Shown here piece by piece: positions 6,859-11,002 of a stretch of DNA of 11,002 nucleotides. The position numbers were made by a program, and so were the translations under genes. Source of the DNA: a bacterium. GTDB taxonomy: Archaea; Thermoplasmatota; Thermoplasmata; Lutacidiplasmatales; UBA184. The stretch's first letter is position 1, and each line of letters starts with the position of its first letter. The notes beneath the pieces are model-generated. The model was not told the origin of the DNA, did no database searches, and saw only the letters and a program-made list of their open reading frames with translations. The stretch lies in assembly GCA_021832495.1 (NCBI GenBank), contig JAKBKR010000036.1, positions 1 to 11,002 on the forward strand, given 5' to 3'.

Positions 6859-7092
6859 AAACATGATGAACAGCCCTTCGAAGTACAAATTTGGGTTCCT
6901 CCGGAAGCATTGGGGGTGTTCGAGAGCGGAGAGAGCCCCCAGGTCTCTGGACCGGGCGAAGGACGAAGCGCCGGTTCTCCTTGGGGTCCGACGGGGGTTC
7001 GAAATCTTCGCGAGCCGACCGCCCCTCCCCATGCACGCTCGGGATGACGGATTTCACCCCAGATAGAGCCGATTGCGCCCTCAATTGTCCAG

Positions 7093-8478
7093 TCAATCGT
7101 GAATTGTTGGGCTTGCGCAACCACTGCGGACCAAAACGCACGTCAAGCAATGAGCCCCCCCATACCCCCCAGTAATCTCCTCAAGGGGTAGTGTTTGGAT
7201 GGAAATCCTTAGGTTTCGAAGCTCCGGGGTTCGGGGGAATAACTCACCGGAATCCCGAAGGTCGGTCAGTTCCCGCCGAGCGGTCCGATAGAGACGGCCG
7301 TACCTATCGGGGCGACGTCGGGCGCCTTGGGCCAGATGTGCGAGGACTCGATCTGCAGTTCGGTCTACGTCGACTGCCACAATTCGACGGTCCCGAACCG
7401 CGAGAAAGTTCGAGGCGTAGCTCATCTGCTCGATGGTGGAGAGGGGGGCAATCGATACCCCTTGCTGGCTCAGGAATTCCCACAGGTTGGTCGGACTCCC
7501 ATCACGGACCATCCGGGCACCGCGCGATCGGTAAACTAGGGTACGAGCCGCCTTGAGGAGGAGCTCGGAGCCCACCGCCACATCATGCCCTGCCAGATTG
7601 ACGTAGGTATCCAAATGCATGTTGATCATCGGATCGCGTTCTCCAGCGGGAAGGAGCGGATGGGTCGGTTGTTCTACCACAGCGATCTTGTCGTACCCCA
7701 AGGGCATAGAAAGGATCTGGCGAGCCGCCGACCAATTGGTCCGGTCGCCGACTCCGAGGAGGGCCCAATGGCCAGCGGGAAGGAAATCTCCGCCTTCGAA
7801 CGTCCCGGGTGCCTGGATTTCTCCAGCGATGGGCGCGCGAGAGCCTCGCAATGCTGTTCCGGTGATCCACGATTCGAGCCGCCGCTGTGGCTTCGCCATT
7901 CGGCCGAGCACGAACCCCTTTCTCGTGAGCGCCTGCTGGTCCCTAAGGTAGCAAAGGTTGGCGAGGGGTGTATGGAGCGCTACTTGGGGGGCGATCCCCC
8001 GGAATCCAGCCCGTCGATCGAGCCGGATGGAAGGCTGGAGGAGGAGAATCTGAAAGAGCGTCTCGGCGTCGAACGTCCCGAGATTCTCTCGGAGGGTCTC
8101 TCGGGAATGCCGGACCATTTCGGCAGGGCCGGTATACCGCACGATCCGCGGAATCTGGGAACGGACCCTTCGGGCCCAATCCGGGCGAGCTTCGGCGACC
8201 GCGAGGAGCTGGTGTTGGAGGGTTCGGACCCGGACCCCTTCCTCCTCCAGGGCGGATCGGAGCCGGTCATGTTCTCGGACCGCTTTCGTGAACGAGAAGG
8301 CCCGTTCGTACAGGAAGGCATACGGCTGGAGAAGGCCAAAGATCATTTCGATCCCGGGCCGATGGACCATGACTTCCCTCAAGGGGCTCCATTCGGCCTC
8401 GGCGTGAGCTCCCTCGAGAGTGTCGTGCTCGGTCGGAAGCGGTCCAATCTTTGGATTCTTGCGGGGGGTCGTCTTCAT
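7093..8478 (-). CDS. arcA: Arginine deiminase
   Basis: Hydrolyses L-arginine to L-citrulline and ammonia, the first step of the fermentative arginine deiminase route, in the cytoplasm. All hallmark motifs appear in the 461-residue protein. These are EWSPLREVMVHRPG (29-42), NLCYLRD (174-180, family NLYFTRD, Asp180), GTFEGGDF (225-232, Glu228 and Asp231), MHLDTYV (287-293, His288 and Asp290), and the C-terminal GGAHCLT with the nucleophile Cys444. This is the full Asp-Glu-His-Asp-Cys set of the guanidine-modifying superfamily. Bacterial enzymes are about 405-420 residues. The extra length comes from a charged N-terminal tail of about 27 residues and helical insertions around 100-165. An in-frame TGA lies 21 bases upstream of the ATG at 8478, so that is the earliest ATG start; a shorter start near the EWSPL motif is possible. 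No ornithine carbamoyltransferase or carbamate kinase gene is in the window, so it stands alone. Codon use is GC-rich, like the comA-type gene and unlike the operon. Confidence 0.93.
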   Translation of the reverse strand: MKTTPRKNPKIGPLPTEHDTLEGAHAEAEWSPLREVMVHRPGIEMIFGLLQPYAFLYERAFSFTKAVREHDRLRSALEEEGVRVRTLQHQLLAVAEARPDWARRVRSQIPRIVRYTGPAEMVRHSRETLRENLGTFDAETLFQILLLQPSIRLDRRAGFRGIAPQVALHTPLANLCYLRDQQALTRKGFVLGRMAKPQRRLESWITGTALRGSRAPIAGEIQAPGTFEGGDFLPAGHWALLGVGDRTNWSAARQILSMPLGYDKIAVVEQPTHPLLPAGERDPMINMHLDTYVNLAGHDVAVGSELLLKAARTLVYRSRGARMVRDGSPTNLWEFLSQQGVSIAPLSTIEQMSYASNFLAVRDRRIVAVDVDRTADRVLAHLAQGARRRPDRYGRLYRTARRELTDLRDSGELFPRTPELRNLRISIQTLPLEEITGGYGGAHCLTCVLVRSGCASPTIHD

Positions 8479-9345
8479 GGATTCGCCGGCAATCGGTCAC
8501 CTGCCGTCCGTCGCCTTCTCGGTGTCGTTCTCTGCGAACGTGGTCTAGTACCGGCCTCTGTGCTGGGCTCGTCACCCTCCGAGGCCGCCGGGGGAATCGA
8601 GATTGCGATCCCGCAGGGGGTCCAACCGAACCCCGACCGACTCCCTGCCTCCTCTGGAGACTCGTTGGAAATTTTTGGGGCCTTCCTCAGGGGATTCCGA
8701 ACGTAGATGCGTTGAGTTCCCGGCCAGAGTCTGACCCCGTGGGAATCCGATCGATCGGGGTCCCTCGGGTCCGACACTGCTCCCAAAAGGGGGCCGGTTC
8801 CCTCGCAGGGATGAAGATTCCCGAACGATCCCAAGATCCCGTTCCTCCGGCACTTAGCCCACCATCCGGACTCGATTCGAAGATAGTCGCGCTTGGGGAG
8901 AAGGGAATGCTTCCGTCGAATATGGCTCCACGACCAAGGACGGGGACCCTTCCAAACGAGGTGGGGATTCAGCCCCCGACGTTCCGCCACCAGAGCGAGC
9001 CCGAGGGGGTGCGCCCCCGGGCGGGCCACGGCCCTGGCCCCCCGCCGTAGGGAAATCCTGTTCGCCCTAGGACCGGGCCTGAGCGGGTGACCCATCGACC
9101 TAAGGACGCTCAGGAGGGCCGTCGGGCCGTAGGTGAATGGGAGGGTTTGGCGCCATAGGGATGGCCCTCGGGAATGGTGGGAGACCCGATGGTGAGCGGA
9201 CGACGGAGCTGTCACAGGGGCCTCCACCTCGAGTTGCTTAGCAGGCTCGATGGGCGGATAACGCGGTCGATGCCCGGAGGACGCCGCGGTTGGATCGCGG
9301 GCATGCGGTCGGCGCCTTCTTCTGCTCTCTGGGGGTTCGGTTGGT
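8479..9345. other. 867-bp gap between divergent genes, no convincing gene
   Basis: ORFs are long in several frames here, but their products are rich in Arg, Pro, Ser and Gly, carry no recognised motif, and overlap each other as high-GC DNA often allows. No tRNA, and no RNase P or SRP RNA signature, could be made out by eye. An A+T patch at 8668-8676 (GAAATTTTT on plus, AAAAATTTC on minus) is the only TATA-like spot and could serve the arginine deiminase gene with a long leader; this is weak. Two adjacent strong hairpins occur at 9005-9040. Confidence 0.5.
9005..9040. repeat. Two adjacent GC-rich hairpins
   Basis: The first has GGGGG (9005-9009), a TGCG loop, and CCCCC (9014-9018); UGCG fits the UNCG tetraloop class on the plus strand. 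The second has GGGCCA (9023-9028), a 6-base CGGCCC loop and TGGCCC (9035-9040). Four bases separate them. They lie about 300 bases before the start of the gene at 9346. No T-run follows, so they are not simple terminators. They may be an RNA structure, or chance in GC-rich DNA. Confidence 0.4.
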
Positions 9346-9975
9346 ATGCCGGGCCCGATCCCCATCTCCGCCCCTGACCTGACCGGGCCGGTGTCGATCC
9401 TGTACTGGCCGATCTCGGGACCCTCCCATCGCCGCAAGGGCCCGGCTCTCCCGTTTCGGCACGCGCTCCTGGAGATCCACCTCCACTCCCCAACGGTCGA
9501 GGCCCCGAAGAACGGCCTCCTTCGGAGCCTCGCGGAGGCGTTCCATTCCCAGCCGGTGGTCGAAGCCGGCTCGTTCGGGCGCAGGGTCGTAGCCGCGCTC
9601 CACGGCCTATCGGCCCGGGGATTCCGGTCGGTGGTCCACTGGGAGACCCATCCCCCGGACCGCATCGCATCGCCCGGGGAGGGCGAGGAACCGATCTCGA
9701 CGCTATTGACCTCCCTTTCCAAGGATGGTGGCCCAGGGCTCGCGGGGGCCTCGACGTTCCGGGCGGTCCTTGCCGACACTTCGGGGAACCGGGCCGACAT
9801 CACCCTACGGCGGATCCACCGGGAAGGTCGTCCGGGAATCATCCTCGAAATGACGGGGTCGATCCCGCCGGCCGAACTCCATGGGCTGGTGGGGGCGCTG
9901 GTCCAGAGGCTCCCCATCAAGTCGTCGCACCTGGTCCGATATGCGTACGGACCGCCGAGCTCCCGGGGAAGGTAG
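9346..9975 (+). CDS. Hypothetical protein, 209 residues
   Basis: I do not recognise this protein. It is supported as a gene by steady G/C at third codon positions, an ordinary amino-acid composition, alternating hydrophobic segments, and a stop that lies just before the convergent comA-type gene. It has no signal peptide and no membrane segment. Notable stretches are VSILYWPISG (16-25), the His-containing HALLEIHLHSP (39-49), a central FGRRVVAALHGLSARGFRSV (77-96) that looks like a helix followed by a strand, HWETHPPD (98-105), ILEMTG (166-171) and a final helix LHGLVGALVQRL (178-189). The first 15 residues are Pro-rich. The start is the first ATG in a frame open from 9262; no other good start lies upstream, and ribosome-binding signals are unclear. 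Antisense ORFs over the same bases are Arg/Pro/Gly-rich and look spurious. No operon partner is visible. Confidence 0.65.
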   Translation: MPGPIPISAPDLTGPVSILYWPISGPSHRRKGPALPFRHALLEIHLHSPTVEAPKNGLLRSLAEAFHSQPVVEAGSFGRRVVAALHGLSARGFRSVVHWETHPPDRIASPGEGEEPISTLLTSLSKDGGPGLAGASTFRAVLADTSGNRADITLRRIHREGRPGIILEMTGSIPPAELHGLVGALVQRLPIKSSHLVRYAYGPPSSRGR

Positions 9976-10004
9976 GCCTCAAGCCCATCGAGATCGTGCC
10001 TACC
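9971..10004. repeat. Inverted repeat spanning two convergent stop codons
   Basis: GGTAGGC (9971-9977) and GCCTACC (9998-10004) are perfect reverse complements with a 20-base loop, and each arm contains one gene's TAG stop. The structure is the same read from either strand, so it could serve as a shared 3' end element for the genes at 9346 and 10000. Archaeal termination usually needs T-tracts, which are absent. Confidence 0.35.
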
Positions 10005-11002
10005 GAGGCGAACCCCGGGGCGAGGCGGGGGTCGGCCGTGGCTCGGCCGCGCAGGAGTAGCTTCGCCGTCGGTAGTCGTGCGGATCCGGCAGCGCCCTGA
10101 GGTACTGGCCCCGGACCAGGGTGCGCAGGGCGAGCTGCACCGTCCGTCGCTTGAGGCCGGTGGCGGCCATCAGCTTTCCCTGATCCATCGGACCCGAGGT
10201 GCGCACCATGTGATAGATGAACCGGGCCGCCGGGGAGAGGCGGGTCTCCGGAAGCGGGGGCGCCACACCGAAGGTGTCTCCCCGGAGCCCCTGGCGTTGG
10301 GTTTCCAGAGCGGCCACGCTGGCCAGTGCGACGTTCCCCAAGTTGACCCGGGGGCCGAGGCGGAGGATCATCTCGGTCTGCTGGATCTCGTTCGGGGCTT
10401 CGAACATCAGCGGGATGGGAGGGGCTTCGGCCACCAGCCGGTCGACCCAGTCCCATTTGATCGCGCCCGAATCGTCGTAGATCTCGACCGATCGGCCGCT
10501 CTCCCGCCCCTCGACGATCAGGAGGTCCGGTCGCCACTCCTGGGCGACCCGGAACCGGGCGACCGTCTCCTCGAGGCTCAATTGATTGTGGCTGCTCTTC
10601 CGGCCGACCTCCCAATGGAGCCGGAGTTCGTGGGAGCGGGCGAACTCAACGATCTCCTTCTGGATTCGCCTCGGCACATCGATCACCCCTTCGCTGAGCT
10701 CCAGGGTATCGAAGCCGGCCCTCACGATCCGCTCCAGCAGCTCGATCGTCCGGCCCTTCGCCACCGCCATCTCGAGGAGCGTCCCCCCGTGGGAGACCGA
10801 AATACCGCTCGCCCGGTACCGGGCGACCCGTGCCCGTACGGCCGCTTCGTCGACGAGCGCGGGGATCCCCCAGCCGATCTTCACGACATCCACATACTCG
10901 GCGAGCGGCCCGGAAAGTTCGCCGGGGTCGTTCGCCCACCGGTCGAGCACCATCGTGAGGCCGTCGGTCCGGGGCTTGGGACGACCGGCTCCCAGAAGCG
11001 GC
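10000..11002 (-). CDS. comA: ComA-type phosphosulfolactate synthase with C-terminal winged-helix domain (partial)
   Basis: ComA joins sulfite to phosphoenolpyruvate to make (R)-phosphosulfolactate, the first step of one coenzyme M pathway; the family also has non-methanogen members of other roles. Numbering from the internal ATG at 10953, the TIM-barrel motifs run in order: DVVKIGWG (22-29), HGGTLLEM (55-62), LELSEG (84-89), WEVGRKSS (114-121), LIVEGRESG (145-153), MFEAPNEIQQ (183-192), VNLGNV (203-208), and LETQRQGLRGDTFG (216-229), the family's ending. The true start is not at 10953. The frame stays open to the window edge and encodes RPKPRTDGLTMVLDRW, matching the family's conserved N-terminal RxxKPRxxGxxxVLD segment, so the N-terminus lies outside. 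After the barrel, residues about 239-300 (10054-10239) look like a winged helix: ARFIYHMVRTSGPMDQGKL, then TGLKRRTVQLALRTLV as the recognition part, then YLRALPDPHDYRRRSYSC as a wing. Typical ComA proteins stop at RGDTFG. Whether it makes coenzyme M or does something else is open. Confidence 0.88.
   Translation of the reverse strand, partial: PLLGAGRPKPRTDGLTMVLDRWANDPGELSGPLAEYVDVVKIGWGIPALVDEAAVRARVARYRASGISVSHGGTLLEMAVAKGRTIELLERIVRAGFDTLELSEGVIDVPRRIQKEIVEFARSHELRLHWEVGRKSSHNQLSLEETVARFRVAQEWRPDLLIVEGRESGRSVEIYDDSGAIKWDWVDRLVAEAPPIPLMFEAPNEIQQTEMILRLGPRVNLGNVALASVAALETQRQGLRGDTFGVAPPLPETRLSPAARFIYHMVRTSGPMDQGKLMAATGLKRRTVQLALRTLVRGQYLRALPDPHDYRRRSYSCAAEPRPTPASPRGSPR

Noticed and set aside
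6950..7020. Possible tRNA around GGGGGTTCGAAATC
   Set aside because: The T-loop-like string is present, but the T-stem would need several G-U pairs and no matching acceptor or anticodon arm was found upstream.
8640..8700. RNase P-like GAGGAAGG string on the minus strand
   Set aside because: The remaining conserved regions are absent, and only about 210 bases remain before the arginine deiminase start, too few for an RNase P RNA.
7585..8706. 373-residue plus-strand open frame
   Set aside because: Lies antisense to the arginine deiminase, whose motifs are complete; no domain recognised.
8475..9920. 481-residue minus-strand open frame
   Set aside because: Rich in Arg, Pro, Ser and Gly, no motif, and antisense to the better-supported gene at 9346-9975; long open frames are expected in this GC-rich stretch.
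1..11002. CRISPR array
   Set aside because: No regularly spaced repeat of 24-40 bases was seen on either strand.

Overview
The window looks archaeal. Two genes have upstream elements that read as archaeal BRE/TATA promoters at the right distance from the start, and one of these would give a leaderless transcript. Start codons include ATG, GTG and TTG, and a ComA-type phosphosulfolactate synthase sits at the right edge. The flanking genes are GC-rich with strong G/C third positions. A Thermoplasmatota-like or other euryarchaeal lineage would fit, but the phylum cannot be fixed from the sequence alone.

Layout: (1) 115-432 is the C-terminal end of an IS1182-type transposase. (2) 535-1524 (minus) is a family 2 glycosyltransferase with its own promoter. 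(3) 1631-2431 is a second, badly decayed IS1182-type transposase with several frameshifts and an internal deletion. (4) 2432-2853 is a non-coding stretch with a hairpin, repeated short motifs, a tandem 11-bp repeat and a BRE/TATA element. (5) 2854-6858 is a compact four-gene operon on the plus strand: a divergent nucleotide-sugar dehydrogenase, a PaaK/CapK-type adenylate-forming enzyme, a CobD/HisC-type PLP enzyme and a small HAD phosphatase. Each junction is a 4-nt stop/start overlap (ATGA, TTGA, GTGA). (6) 7093-8478 (minus) is an arginine deiminase. (7) 8479-9345 has no convincing gene but holds two adjacent strong hairpins. (8) 9346-9975 is an unrecognised 209-residue protein. (9) 10000 to the right edge (minus) is a ComA-family protein with a C-terminal winged-helix-like domain; its N-terminus lies outside the window.

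The middle (about 535-6858) is visibly richer in A+T than the two ends and is bordered on the left by decayed insertion sequences. This suggests an acquired surface-glycan or secondary-metabolite island. The four operon products can be joined into one hypothetical chemistry: making or handling a sugar carboxylate (dehydrogenase), activating a carboxylate (adenylating enzyme), making an amine or phospho-amino-alcohol (CobD-like enzyme), and removing a phosphate (HAD). One possible product is an amidated or amino-alcohol-decorated sugar. That assignment is inference; the dehydrogenase lacks both glutamates expected in a normal UDP-glucose dehydrogenase, so its reaction is uncertain.
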